DNA of 24,703 nt from an uncultured Butyrivibrio sp. (GCA_947169985.1 CAMVRW010000005.1:1-24703), one strand, 5' to 3'; shown: positions 8,127-16,628, numbered from the stretch's first letter. Notes: generated by a model not told the origin, from the sequence alone. Made by a program: numbers and translations.

Positions 8127-9345
8127 CTGTTACATAGTAAAACTCAAATGTATTGTCATCCTCTTCCTCACTTACGAAGGAATAGATGATGTCTCCTCTT
8201 CTGTAGGAGTGGATGTAAACCACATAATCTCTGCTGTAGCTCTTTACCTCAGCTACATCTGTAAAGGTCTGCTCAAGGTCCATTGAGATATATCCCTTTT
8301 TGCTTGGCCTTTTCTCATTGAGCTTATTTATAGCTATAGCTTCCGGAAGGATAACTCCTGAATTACCCTGATATACAGGATCTCCAAAGATCTCTGAAAG
8401 TCCTTCCAGTGTGTCTACTGCTTCATTACCGATCTTAAAGGCATCTGTAAGAACATATACGGAATCTACCTTCTCGTCGTCATCAAGGGCGTCCGTATCG
8501 CTCTGGGCATGATACAGAGCTCCTATACCATCCATGATGATCACTGATTCGCGATTTGCTGTGTAGAGTTCTGAATGGCCCTTGTAGTGGTCAGCCACCT
8601 CAGTAACACTCTTTCCAAGAAGCTCACTATAAACAATCGAGTCGCTGGCAAAGCTTCCTGAATAAAGCTCGTTCTCACCGCTGTCATAAAGAACTCCCTG
8701 ACCGTTCTTCTTGCCCTTGGAGAAATCTCCTATGTACTCCCTTGTGCCATCTTCTCTGTAAAGAGTTCCCTGGCCCTCAAAGAGGTTTTCATGGAAGTTT
8801 CCCTTATAGAGGGTGTTTCCCTCAGGGTAGTTCTGCTCGCCATTTCCTTCGTACATGTTACGGTCAAAGGTTCCGGTATAGACCACATTTCCAGCCGGGT
8901 TATAAAGGGTTCCCATTCCTGTTACATACCCTTGTTCAACCTGGCCATCATAGGCAAGATATCCGCTCTTTCCGGTGATCTTAACGTGGCCCTTGGCTGT
9001 TCGAAGTCTCAAGGAATTATACTTATAAGTAGGAATTCCTTCCTGTGAAAAGCGCTTGAAGATGGTGGTCTCAGTGGTGATGTACCAGATACTTACAACA
9101 CCTACGATGATAACGATGGCATACATAAGCCTCTTCGAGATCATCCACCTTCCGACAGTAAAGTAATCCTCTTTACTTCTAGGCTTAACTCCAAGTAGTC
9201 CGGCAAAGAAATCACGGATCCTTGCTACTATCTTGGTCTTTATGAAGTTCCAGTTGGTGTAGAGCTTAAACTTGGTAACAAGTCCGGTCATTTTGGACTT
9301 GATAGTCTGAATCAGAATACCAAGAAGGCCATTTCCACTACCCAT
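8104..9345 (-). CDS. Membrane-anchored MORN-repeat protein
   Basis: This 413-residue protein has one clear transmembrane segment at ~73-90 (LMYAIVIIVGVVSIWYI) after a basic, amphipathic N-terminus. Residues ~130-235 contain about four to five MORN-type repeats with the family pattern YxGxF..G..xGxGTLY, for example YTGTFDRNMYEGNGEQNYPEG and YIGDFSKGKKNGQGVLY. MORN repeats are beta hairpins that often mediate protein or lipid contacts near membranes. The C-terminal ~180 residues form an unrecognised alpha/beta region. With the anchor at ~80, I infer that either the 70-residue N-terminus or the MORN part is outside, most likely the MORN part. The ATG at 9345 follows a GAGAGGAAA site and lies 19 nt after the receptor gene. 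A structural scaffold for the CIS envelope complex is a reasonable guess, not shown. Confidence 0.7.
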   Translation of the reverse strand: MGSGNGLLGILIQTIKSKMTGLVTKFKLYTNWNFIKTKIVARIRDFFAGLLGVKPRSKEDYFTVGRWMISKRLMYAIVIIVGVVSIWYITTETTIFKRFSQEGIPTYKYNSLRLRTAKGHVKITGKSGYLAYDGQVEQGYVTGMGTLYNPAGNVVYTGTFDRNMYEGNGEQNYPEGNTLYKGNFHENLFEGQGTLYREDGTREYIGDFSKGKKNGQGVLYDSGENELYSGSFASDSIVYSELLGKSVTEVADHYKGHSELYTANRESVIIMDGIGALYHAQSDTDALDDDEKVDSVYVLTDAFKIGNEAVDTLEGLSEIFGDPVYQGNSGVILPEAIAINKLNEKRPSKKGYISMDLEQTFTDVAEVKSYSRDYVVYIHSYRRGDIIYSFVSEEEDDNTFEFYYVTGAEDESA

Positions 9346-9364
9346 CTATATTTCCTCTCACAAA

Positions 9365-11812
9365 TCAAAGGTGAAGAATCTTGTAGCTGTCATCCTCTAC
9401 AAACTCATTGAGGAATCTGTCACTTTCAAATACGTACCACTTGATCAGGTTGTCATCAGGTGTATCCTTAAGCAGCTCCGAGAACTTGGTCCTTGCGATG
9501 TAGAAGTCCTTCTCATAGAAGGCATCCAAAGCCTCGTTGTACCTCTGCAGAGTCTGAAGCCTTTCACTTCTTGTTCTTGCAGGATATGCGTCAAGTACTT
9601 CGTAGAGCTTTACATTCTCACCGGTAACAGCCTGTCCTGCGTAACCGATGAATCTCAACGGTCCCTGAACATTTTCGCTCTCTCTTACCCTGCCTGTGAT
9701 AATAAGTCCAAGCTTTTTATCTGTTACAAACTTGCTTATGCGCTGGATAAGATCCTGGTCATTGGAGTGAAGATAAGTTGTAGCCTCATCTTCATTTCCC
9801 ATTACTCCGAAGTCACATTCATCCTGATAAAGAACTGTGGTGATAATGCTCTTATCAGTAGTCTTGATGTTTCTATTGAACAGATCCGTAAAGAATCTGA
9901 CTGTGTCTTTTTCCTGATCTCCAAAAAGCATCTGGAAGCCGGACAGATCCGGAACCTTTCCAACAACGATACACTGGTGATCCTTTTGGAATTCTCCTAT
10001 GCTCTCGATAACTGTATCCACTCTCTTGAGTTTCTGACCAAAGGCAAGGTCGAGAGAAACCACTGCTACTGTTCCATAGAGATGAGTCTGGACGCTGCCC
10101 TCAACCTCCATGATGGAGTTAAGGCCCAGGAGTCTTTCCACATTCTTAGGAGCAAATCTGTAATAAACTTCCAGGGTTCGCAGCTTAATGTACTCTATCT
10201 CATCTATTCTCTTGTGGATCTCCGTAATGGAATCCCACATGTCTTTTACATCTCTTCCAAGAGTTACCGGTCTGTTCGGAAGTTCACCTCCAAGGGCTGT
10301 GATTGAGAGGGCATCCTCAAGTACTGCAAGGTCTGCCATATGGAATCTCCAAACAATGACAACCAGTGCGCTTGCCAGTGCAAACACTAATACGAACAAA
10401 AGAAATACTGCCCTGTTATCAACAAATACCGAACCATCTGTAGTTGTGGAATTGATGATACCAACCAGTGCATATTCCGGAACCGTAACCCCTTCAGTAA
10501 TGGCAACTGCTCTGTAATCCTGCCCCTCAATTGTCAGGTCCTGGGCTGTGTACTTCTGACCCTTAAAGATCTTGGTAGGGATATTTGTAATATCCTGACC
10601 GTAAACATCAGGTCCGCTCTGACGGTTTCTTCCGCTGCTGCTCATGCAGATCAAATTATCTCTAAGTCTATATACGAATACGTCATAGAAAATGTCATTA
10701 TTTCCTTCACGACGTGCAAATTCGCACATAACGTTCTTTGCTTCCATATATGTTTCAGAATCGTAGAATGACGAATCTGAATAATCAGTGTTTCCACTTA
10801 ACCCTGCTTCATCAGCAAGTCCAATAAGGGAAATGGATGCAAATCTTGAGTGCTCCGTAGCTCTTGAATTAAAGTAGTGCTCAGCTATTGTAATGACTCC
10901 ACCAATAGTGATAACAAGTAGCAGTCCCTCAGCAATGAGCAGGTAGTAAAAAGATCTGTCCCTGTTCTCAAATACCCTGATGATCCAGTAAAGAAGGATG
11001 AACCAGATAAGAAGGCAGGCAATGTACCAGATAATGTATGTGGAGTACAGTGTAAAGAGCTGTCCCACTGTGAGCTTCATATCTGTAACCAGAGACTTGA
11101 TATAGGAATCCACCTTGAAAACTCCGGTGGGTTCATCTGCATCGGACCGAAGGTAAAGCTGCCCTTCCTTATATAGAGCATCTGAGTAGAATCTTCCGTT
11201 GCTGGCTGTCTTTGAACGAACCATCTCAGCCTTAACGTTGTCATCATTGGTTGCATCCGGGTCTCTCAGCTCATCATAGGCAATACAGTTAACCTTCACA
11301 TAGCTTCCATCCTTAGCAAGAAGGGTCATGAAAAGACCTGTTCCCTCTGCTGAAAAGCCTCCAAGTACTTCTTCTTCCTGAGTGGCGAACTTATTGGTGG
11401 TGGAAAGAAGGTTCAGCTTAGTATCCAGCTTTATGATCCTGTAAGTAGGAACGCTTACTATGGCATCTTCATCATTGCTCTTTGCGTTTTTCACCTCAGC
11501 AAAACCTGAGAGAACTGCATATACATTTCCTTCATACACGGATAGTCCGATGATTCTTGTATCCCCAAGGCTCTTGGAGGTAAACATGCGTGACACATTT
11601 CCCTTGCTGTTCATCTTAAACAGGATTCCCTGGCCCTTAATATTCTGACCGTAATAGATATCGCTGCCATCTACTACGTACTGAGAATAGCTGGTGCACT
11701 CAATATTTATGGATACCCTGTTCATCAGAACAGAAAAAATAAACAGAGAAATGGTAAAACTAAGTATGTATAGAATAATGGTTATTCTTCTTTGTAAACT
11801 CATCTGAGCCAT
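9365..11812 (-). CDS. Four-segment membrane receptor with degenerate class III cyclase-like domain
   Basis: This is an 815-residue signalling-like membrane protein. Hydrophobic segments are visible at ~10-30, ~255-281, ~288-310 and ~468-488. Residues ~35-250 (outside) have repeated strand pairs such as DGSDIYYGQ and YEGNVYAV, suggesting a beta-propeller-like sensor. Residues ~311-467 form a second outside loop that could be a Cache/PAS-like sensor. In the cytoplasmic part, residues ~575-740 follow the layout of class III adenylate/guanylate cyclases (GTVAVVSLDLAFG strand, GFQMLFGD strand, RFIGYAGQAVTGENVKLYEV end), and ~750-800 is the TPR-like helical tail often found after such domains. Metal and substrate residues are only partly conserved, so activity is doubtful. 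It could be a ligand-binding pseudo-cyclase. RBS AGGGGG lies about 9 nt before the ATG. Confidence 0.6.
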   Translation of the reverse strand: MAQMSLQRRITIILYILSFTISLFIFSVLMNRVSINIECTSYSQYVVDGSDIYYGQNIKGQGILFKMNSKGNVSRMFTSKSLGDTRIIGLSVYEGNVYAVLSGFAEVKNAKSNDEDAIVSVPTYRIIKLDTKLNLLSTTNKFATQEEEVLGGFSAEGTGLFMTLLAKDGSYVKVNCIAYDELRDPDATNDDNVKAEMVRSKTASNGRFYSDALYKEGQLYLRSDADEPTGVFKVDSYIKSLVTDMKLTVGQLFTLYSTYIIWYIACLLIWFILLYWIIRVFENRDRSFYYLLIAEGLLLVITIGGVITIAEHYFNSRATEHSRFASISLIGLADEAGLSGNTDYSDSSFYDSETYMEAKNVMCEFARREGNNDIFYDVFVYRLRDNLICMSSSGRNRQSGPDVYGQDITNIPTKIFKGQKYTAQDLTIEGQDYRAVAITEGVTVPEYALVGIINSTTTDGSVFVDNRAVFLLFVLVFALASALVVIVWRFHMADLAVLEDALSITALGGELPNRPVTLGRDVKDMWDSITEIHKRIDEIEYIKLRTLEVYYRFAPKNVERLLGLNSIMEVEGSVQTHLYGTVAVVSLDLAFGQKLKRVDTVIESIGEFQKDHQCIVVGKVPDLSGFQMLFGDQEKDTVRFFTDLFNRNIKTTDKSIITTVLYQDECDFGVMGNEDEATTYLHSNDQDLIQRISKFVTDKKLGLIITGRVRESENVQGPLRFIGYAGQAVTGENVKLYEVLDAYPARTRSERLQTLQRYNEALDAFYEKDFYIARTKFSELLKDTPDDNLIKWYVFESDRFLNEFVEDDSYKILHL

Positions 11813-11836
11813 CTTCTAAAGCCCCCTGCTCTACTT

Positions 11837-12682
11837 CTACTGCAACAAACTTTCCGTTCCAATCTGCTTAAAGGTGTTAAATAAGAGTCTGAACCAGGAA
11901 TTACCTCCAAATAAGAATCTTGATAATATGATACTTAATGCAAACACTGCCAGTATCAGGCTTATCCAGAAAAGAACACCTATGATTGCGTCTGCATTTC
12001 TTTTGATCCACAGCTTGATCAAAAACCATGGTGTGATCTTTTTCTTGGTAACCGCGGCAATTGTGATGTCCCTGTAAAGGTCTGTGAATCTGTGATAACT
12101 GCCATTTGCGATCTTCTTATCAAGAAGATAAAAGCTGGTAGCTTTCTGTCCTGACTTTGGTCTAAGGAGCTCTAATAGGATCTTTGCACAGATATCTGTA
12201 CACTCAGCCTCGCTGATATTTGGATCCAGATCCTTAAGGTCCATTTCATACCCCAAAAAGACCGAACCATCATTAGACAGATTCAGCATTCCCCTGTTAA
12301 GGAGCAAATATAAAATTGGATATGGGAGGTCTGACGTTATGCATGAAAGAATTACATTTATGCATATATCTTCACACTGAGAAAGTGTCAGAGACTCCCC
12401 CTCATAAAAATCGGCTAAAGGTCTTTCCTTGTGATAAGGGAAAACCAAAACATGCTTGTCGGCTACTGCAAAATCATCAACAAGGCTCTCTTCCCCGCGC
12501 CTGTTCGAAAGCTTAAAAAGCTCTAAGACCTTTCGAACCACCTCGTGCTGATGAACTACTATTACCGTGTATAATATTCCCCCTGAAGAAGCCAGGTCTC
12601 TGCAGATATAGCAGTCATTGACCTCTCCTATACTTTTGGTAGCAACCGGCAGAAGCTGCATTTTGTCGGATTCGTAGATCAT
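11837..12682 (-). CDS. Single-pass membrane protein with pseudokinase-like cytoplasmic domain
   Basis: This 281-residue protein has one transmembrane segment at ~231-256 and a short ~25-residue tail. The first ~210 residues read like a kinase fold without catalytic residues: a hinge-like LVFPYHKERPLADFY, a long helix (SQCEDICINVILSCIT), then NRGMLNLSNDGSVFLGYEMD where an active kinase has HRD...N and DFG, and a late helix ICAKILLELLRP. The layout (pseudokinase, one TM, short exterior) recalls EssB/YukC of type VII secretion, but I cannot claim homology from sequence reading alone. The ATG at 12682 follows GAGAGGATT, and the GAGAGG begins at the TGA of the upstream gene. It may connect a cytoplasmic signal or the CIS particle with the membrane. 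This is inference. Confidence 0.5.
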   Translation of the reverse strand: MIYESDKMQLLPVATKSIGEVNDCYICRDLASSGGILYTVIVVHQHEVVRKVLELFKLSNRRGEESLVDDFAVADKHVLVFPYHKERPLADFYEGESLTLSQCEDICINVILSCITSDLPYPILYLLLNRGMLNLSNDGSVFLGYEMDLKDLDPNISEAECTDICAKILLELLRPKSGQKATSFYLLDKKIANGSYHRFTDLYRDITIAAVTKKKITPWFLIKLWIKRNADAIIGVLFWISLILAVFALSIILSRFLFGGNSWFRLLFNTFKQIGTESLLQ

Positions 12683-12694
12683 TTACTAATCCTC

Positions 12695-14548
12695 TCAAAG
12701 GTTGATTTCCGGCATCTTAACGATAGGTTCCTTTTCCTGTTCTTCTATGCTTCCTGCATCTTCTGATGTTGCAGTAGACTTAACGATTGCATAAGCATAA
12801 GTGCAAACCATAGGCATATCTGAGCAGTAAATACGGATCTCATATACACCTTCCTTGGAAGGAGCTGTGTAAACACCATCCGTGGTGACTTCGCCACTTC
12901 CGGGAGCTGTAAGCTCGTAGGTTATGCTGCAGGCATCCATGTTGTTAAACTGCACACCGAAGTAGTAGTTCTCTCTCGGTCTCATAACAACGGTAGGAGT
13001 CTTGGCTGTGATTGACTTGCCGTAGTAATCTGCTGCTTCCAGTTCCTCTCCTGAAGGGAACTTGATAGCTACCCATCTGTAGGTAAGTACCAGGAAGTCA
13101 ACGTCACGAAGAAGTCTTGCTGCTACAACAAAGCTTCCCTTGTCGTTCAATACTCTAACTGCTGTCTCAGCATCAACCAGCTGCTGCGCCTGTCTTGAGA
13201 ACAGCTCAGGATTTCCGTAAACAGTACTCTTTGCACTTGCTCCAAGAGCCTGATCCTGTGACAGATACTCATAGCCGATGGATACGTAAACATTTCCCGA
13301 GCCAAGACCATGGGTGATCTCGCCTGAATATCTGATATCACCGGTTCTTGCATCTCTTCCAAGAGGGATTTCAAGAACACCTGTAGCTACATTCTTAAGC
13401 TCTGCGTAGGTAGGTTCAACAATTGGAGCTGCATCAGCTCTAACTGCTGCGCCACCCTTCTTATCCTCAATGTCAGCTTCCTTGTGGAAGAATTCCATAT
13501 ATTCATTCTTGATGCCGTTCTGGCCGGGAAGCTCAATATAAGGGTTCTTCTTAACTTCTTTTACATTCTCAATAACGTAGGCGCTGTCTGTTCTCATCAG
13601 GTCGATGTCGGCAAGCTTAATGGACTGCTCGTTAACTGCCTGTCTCATCTCCAGTGAGAGTTTTCCTGTCTCACGTCTGATAAGTGATGTAGGAGATTCT
13701 TCTGATAAGCGCACCTTAAGAGCAAAGCTGCTTTCAACTGAAATAGCCTTGTCATCCTCAAATCCTGAAGCTGATCCACTTCTAAGGATAATATTAGACT
13801 CTATTCCGGCCTGATTCTGGACCTTCATCCACAGGTCTTTTTCATAAATTCCATCTGTATCCAGCTGGATATCATCAATTGCGATCTCAATCTGCTGAGA
13901 ACCGTCAGGAGCTGAGAATCCGGGTATATCAAGGATGCCCTGATAGGAAAGCTTAACGTCTTCAGTTCCGATCTTTCTGATCTCAACCTTAGCCTTTACA
14001 TTTCTTCCCTTGCAGACAGTTGTAGGCATTACAAGAGTTCCTTCAAAGTTTGCGCCTCTAAAGAGTGTCTCCCTCTGAATGAATTCAGTTTCCAGCTCGA
14101 AGCCTTCATCATATTCTTCCTTGTCTACCAGGAACACCTCAAAGCCTTCGCTTATACGGTTAAACTCATATTCCTGGTCGGATTCCTTGTGACTTACGGC
14201 ATATACAGAATGTATATCCGTCTCCTTGAAACGGACGCAAAGACAGACTTTGTCGCTTGTAAGCTGATCAAAGCCCTCAATTGCAGAAAGCTTTTTAACT
14301 AAGGAAGAATCAATTATGATCTCCCTTCCGCTTCCATCAATCGCTACACCACTTTCAATGAGGATTGACAGATCATCCAGATTGACAACTCCACATCCGC
14401 ACACAATACCAGCTCCATACATGAGTGAATTCATGAAGCGCATCTTGTTGATGTGGTAGCTCTGCTCTGCTTGGAAATCTGCTGTAGTAAGCATTTTCCC
14501 TGGATAGTAGCGATTTCTCTCGAATGGATAAACCTGACTGCTGGCCAT
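12695..14548 (-). CDS. CIS-associated protein with Ig-like C-terminal domain, first gene of the operon
   Basis: This 617-residue protein opens the minus-strand operon. Residues ~10-85 carry a motif I associate with uncharacterised proteins encoded in CIS and phage-tail-like loci: RYYPGKMLTTADFQAEQSYH, followed by GAGIVCGCGVV and SGVAIDGSGREIIID. The middle (~110-470) is long, acidic and strand-rich without recognised domains. Residues ~525-590 look like a bacterial Ig-like fold (FGVQFNN, then VTTDGVYTAPSKEGVYEI). The last ~30 residues are acidic and probably disordered. There is no signal peptide or TM segment, so it is likely cytoplasmic or part of the particle, perhaps baseplate or spike-related (inference). 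The start at 14548 is set by a GGGGG site about 9 nt upstream. Its stop is followed 12 nt later by the pseudokinase-like gene. Confidence 0.6.
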   Translation of the reverse strand: MASSQVYPFERNRYYPGKMLTTADFQAEQSYHINKMRFMNSLMYGAGIVCGCGVVNLDDLSILIESGVAIDGSGREIIIDSSLVKKLSAIEGFDQLTSDKVCLCVRFKETDIHSVYAVSHKESDQEYEFNRISEGFEVFLVDKEEYDEGFELETEFIQRETLFRGANFEGTLVMPTTVCKGRNVKAKVEIRKIGTEDVKLSYQGILDIPGFSAPDGSQQIEIAIDDIQLDTDGIYEKDLWMKVQNQAGIESNIILRSGSASGFEDDKAISVESSFALKVRLSEESPTSLIRRETGKLSLEMRQAVNEQSIKLADIDLMRTDSAYVIENVKEVKKNPYIELPGQNGIKNEYMEFFHKEADIEDKKGGAAVRADAAPIVEPTYAELKNVATGVLEIPLGRDARTGDIRYSGEITHGLGSGNVYVSIGYEYLSQDQALGASAKSTVYGNPELFSRQAQQLVDAETAVRVLNDKGSFVVAARLLRDVDFLVLTYRWVAIKFPSGEELEAADYYGKSITAKTPTVVMRPRENYYFGVQFNNMDACSITYELTAPGSGEVTTDGVYTAPSKEGVYEIRIYCSDMPMVCTYAYAIVKSTATSEDAGSIEEQEKEPIVKMPEINL

Positions 14549-14704
14549 TTTGATACCCCCTGTAAAGTATGAAAATAAAATATGAAATTATATTTATTCC
14601 AATTTTATCAGAATAGCGTCTATAATAAGTATAAGGGTGAATGTGTACCTAGTGGGTGACGTTGTGTAACATTTTATAAAAATTTTATAAAAAGGGTAAA
14701 AGTT
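14549..14704. promoter_or_regulatory. Divergent promoter region between the CIS operon and the two-component operon
   Basis: This 156-bp AT-rich gap separates two divergent operons. A TATAAT box is present on the minus strand at 14592-14587, about 40 nt before the CIS start codon, and another on the plus strand at 14621-14626. Matching -35 boxes are poor for both, which would fit activator-dependent promoters, but this is inference. Downstream of the plus-strand box are two GGGTGA copies (14635-14640 and 14654-14659, 19 bp apart), each followed by TGTGTA (14642-14647 and 14663-14668). Beyond them are two ATTTTATAAAA copies at about 14671-14690. The two boxes are only 28 bp apart, so the transcription units would influence each other. 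Confidence 0.45.
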
Positions 14705-15283
14705 TTGGAAAAATCGTTTGCAGAAAATCTAAAATATTACAGACAAATGCAGGGAATATCTCAAAGAGAGCTGGCTGAGAGGATGAATGTGGACCGCTCT
14801 ACAATAGCTCATTGGGAGAACGGAGACAGAACCCCTTCCTACTCGGATCTTGGACTTCTTGCGGAAATCTTAGAGACTGAGGTGTCAGCTCTTTTAAACG
14901 CTTCTCCGAATACCGGAAGGGATATCATCATAGTGGTTGATGATGAAGAGATCGCGCTAAAGGGTGCCATGTCAGTTCTTCTGACAGTAGCCCCTAACTC
15001 AGAGATAAGAGGCTTTAGCAGAATATCTGACGCTATCGCTTTTGTAAAACAGAATGCAGAATCTGTTTCTGTGGCCTTTCTTGACATCGAGATAGGGACC
15101 AACAGCGGGCTTAAGCTAAGCGAGACCCTTCATGAAATAAGTCCCAAGACTAAGCTTATCTTCCTGACCAGCTTCCCGGACTATGCTTTAAGCGCCTGGG
15201 ACACAGAAGCAGTATCCTTCATACTTAAGCCACTTAAAGTTGATTCAGCCAAGAAAGTTTTGGAGAAGGTATCAGGACAATGA
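14705..15283 (+). CDS. Response regulator with N-terminal Xre-type HTH and C-terminal receiver domain
   Basis: This 192-residue protein is probably a DNA-binding response regulator. Residues ~5-62 are a Cro/CI (Xre) helix-turn-helix (ISQRELAERMNVDRSTIAHW). Residues ~73-190 are a receiver domain: acidic residues D79, D80 and E81, phosphoacceptor D127 in VAFLDIEIG, T155 and K175 (ILKPL). The order is reversed compared with most response regulators, which have the receiver first. The start is a TTG at 14705 with a weak AAGGG-like site; no better start precedes the HTH, so I keep it. Its stop overlaps the kinase ATG by 4 nt. It faces the CIS operon, so regulation of that operon is a natural guess. 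DNA binding probably changes with phosphorylation of D127. Confidence 0.85.
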   Translation: MEKSFAENLKYYRQMQGISQRELAERMNVDRSTIAHWENGDRTPSYSDLGLLAEILETEVSALLNASPNTGRDIIIVVDDEEIALKGAMSVLLTVAPNSEIRGFSRISDAIAFVKQNAESVSVAFLDIEIGTNSGLKLSETLHEISPKTKLIFLTSFPDYALSAWDTEAVSFILKPLKVDSAKKVLEKVSGQ

Positions 15284-16575
15284 CAAATTTCATGGCAATC
15301 TTTGGAATAGCAATATCAGTATGCGGAATAGTTATGGGTATAACAGGGCTGACCTTTTCCCTGTTCATGCACAGAACCTCTGCAAGGTTCAAAAGATTTT
15401 TCAAATACTACTATATAGCTCTTATTTTATACGGAGCGTTCGGGCTTACAGCCGGGGTTCTTTTTGGATTACCGCCTGAGGGCTTAAGGCTCTTTTCCAT
15501 GGGGGCATTGTTTTTGGAATATCTCCTGTCCTCCGTTACACCTTTGCTGTTTACACTATTTCTTGTGACTCACTTCAAGAACGAAGAAAAATCTGAGCTG
15601 TATCTTCCTATATCAATAGGTCTGTGGTCTACTTATGTGCTTCTGCTTACAATGGCCCAGTTCACGATACTTTTCTATTCAGTAGACTCAAATAATCACT
15701 TTGATAGGGGTGCGCTCTACCCTGCCCTTCTTGTTCCGATACTGCTTATATCTTTAGTGAACTTCATCGCTGTTATAAATAAGAAAAAGCTCTTTTCCGG
15801 AAAAGAGCTTTGGATCTTTGTATGCAGCTCTCTGATTCCCATTGCATGCGCAGGGCTTCAGATGATCTATGAACATATTCCTGTGATCCTTTTGGGAAGC
15901 GCACTTTGCGGCTATTTAATGCTGCTTTATCAGATTCAGGATCAGAAAGAGAAATTTGAAAAAGAGACTGAAAAAGTTGCAAGACAGCAGATCTCAATAA
16001 TGACTTTGCAGATGAGGCCACATTTCATTTTCAATACCCTGACCAGTATCTACTACATCATCGAATCAGATCCTGCCAAAGCCCAGGACACCATCGAGAA
16101 TTTCACTTCATACCTGAGGCAGAATTTCACTCTTGTTGCCCAGGAGGGTCTCATAGATTTTGATCAGGAGCTCGAGCATACAAAGGCATATCTTGCAGTA
16201 GAAAAAGTCAGATATGAGAAGCTCCTGTTTGTGGACTACGACATAACCTGTCATAGCTTTGCTCTTCCACCTCTGACTCTTCAGCCAATAGTGGAAAATG
16301 CTGTTAAGCACGGAGTGGATCCTGAGCTTAATCCCATGCATCTTCTCATAAAGACCTTCAAGAATCCGAGAGGTTATTATATTGTTGTTGAGGATAATGG
16401 TCCGGGCTACGATGAATCCGCGCCTTCAACTGACCAAAAAGGCCATATTGGCCTTAAGAACGTAAGATACCGCCTAGGGTCCATCTGCAACGGAACACTT
16501 ACCATTGCCAAAGGTAATCAGGGCGGCACAAAGGCTACTATATTTATTCCGGCTAATATCGATAAGGCAAACTAA
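15280..16575 (+). CDS. LytS-like sensor histidine kinase
   Basis: This 431-residue kinase has about seven hydrophobic segments in the first ~220 residues, a short coiled linker (~221-237), then a His_kinase/HATPase pair of the LytS/YehU family. The phosphorylated histidine is H248 in MRPHFIFNTL. The ATP lid region has N340 in LQPIVENAVKHG, then VEDNGPG at ~370 and GHIGLKNVRYRL at ~388. The membrane part is probably a ligand sensor with little periplasmic or external loop; the ligand is unknown. It overlaps the response regulator by ATGA, so they are co-expressed partners. LytS-type kinases usually pair with LytTR regulators, and this one pairs with an Xre-receiver protein. It is followed by a strong hairpin at 16591-16628. 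Confidence 0.9.
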   Translation: MTNFMAIFGIAISVCGIVMGITGLTFSLFMHRTSARFKRFFKYYYIALILYGAFGLTAGVLFGLPPEGLRLFSMGALFLEYLLSSVTPLLFTLFLVTHFKNEEKSELYLPISIGLWSTYVLLLTMAQFTILFYSVDSNNHFDRGALYPALLVPILLISLVNFIAVINKKKLFSGKELWIFVCSSLIPIACAGLQMIYEHIPVILLGSALCGYLMLLYQIQDQKEKFEKETEKVARQQISIMTLQMRPHFIFNTLTSIYYIIESDPAKAQDTIENFTSYLRQNFTLVAQEGLIDFDQELEHTKAYLAVEKVRYEKLLFVDYDITCHSFALPPLTLQPIVENAVKHGVDPELNPMHLLIKTFKNPRGYYIVVEDNGPGYDESAPSTDQKGHIGLKNVRYRLGSICNGTLTIAKGNQGGTKATIFIPANIDKAN

Positions 16576-16590
16576 AAAAGACAAACAATT

Positions 16591-16628
16591 AGGGCAGAAG
16601 CTTCATCCACATTACCTGCTTCTGCCCT
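16591..16628 (+). terminator. Hairpin after the histidine kinase gene
   Basis: An 11-bp perfect inverted repeat AGGGCAGAAGC (16591-16601) and GCTTCTGCCCT (16618-16628) with a 16-nt loop. The right arm is followed by TATGCC, without a U-tract, on the plus strand. On the minus strand the following sequence is T-rich, ending in TTTTTT, so it may stop transcription better from that side. It probably ends the two-component operon. Confidence 0.6.

Noticed and set aside
9371..10306. 311-codon open frame on the plus strand
   Set aside because: It lies antisense to the receptor gene, has no ribosome binding site or domain, and its composition is that of a reversed coding strand.
1..14548. Prophage as explanation of the tail-like genes
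   Set aside because: No integrase, capsid, terminase, lysis or phage repressor genes are seen, and DUF4255/DUF4280 with large membrane proteins fit a CIS better. The left flank is unseen.
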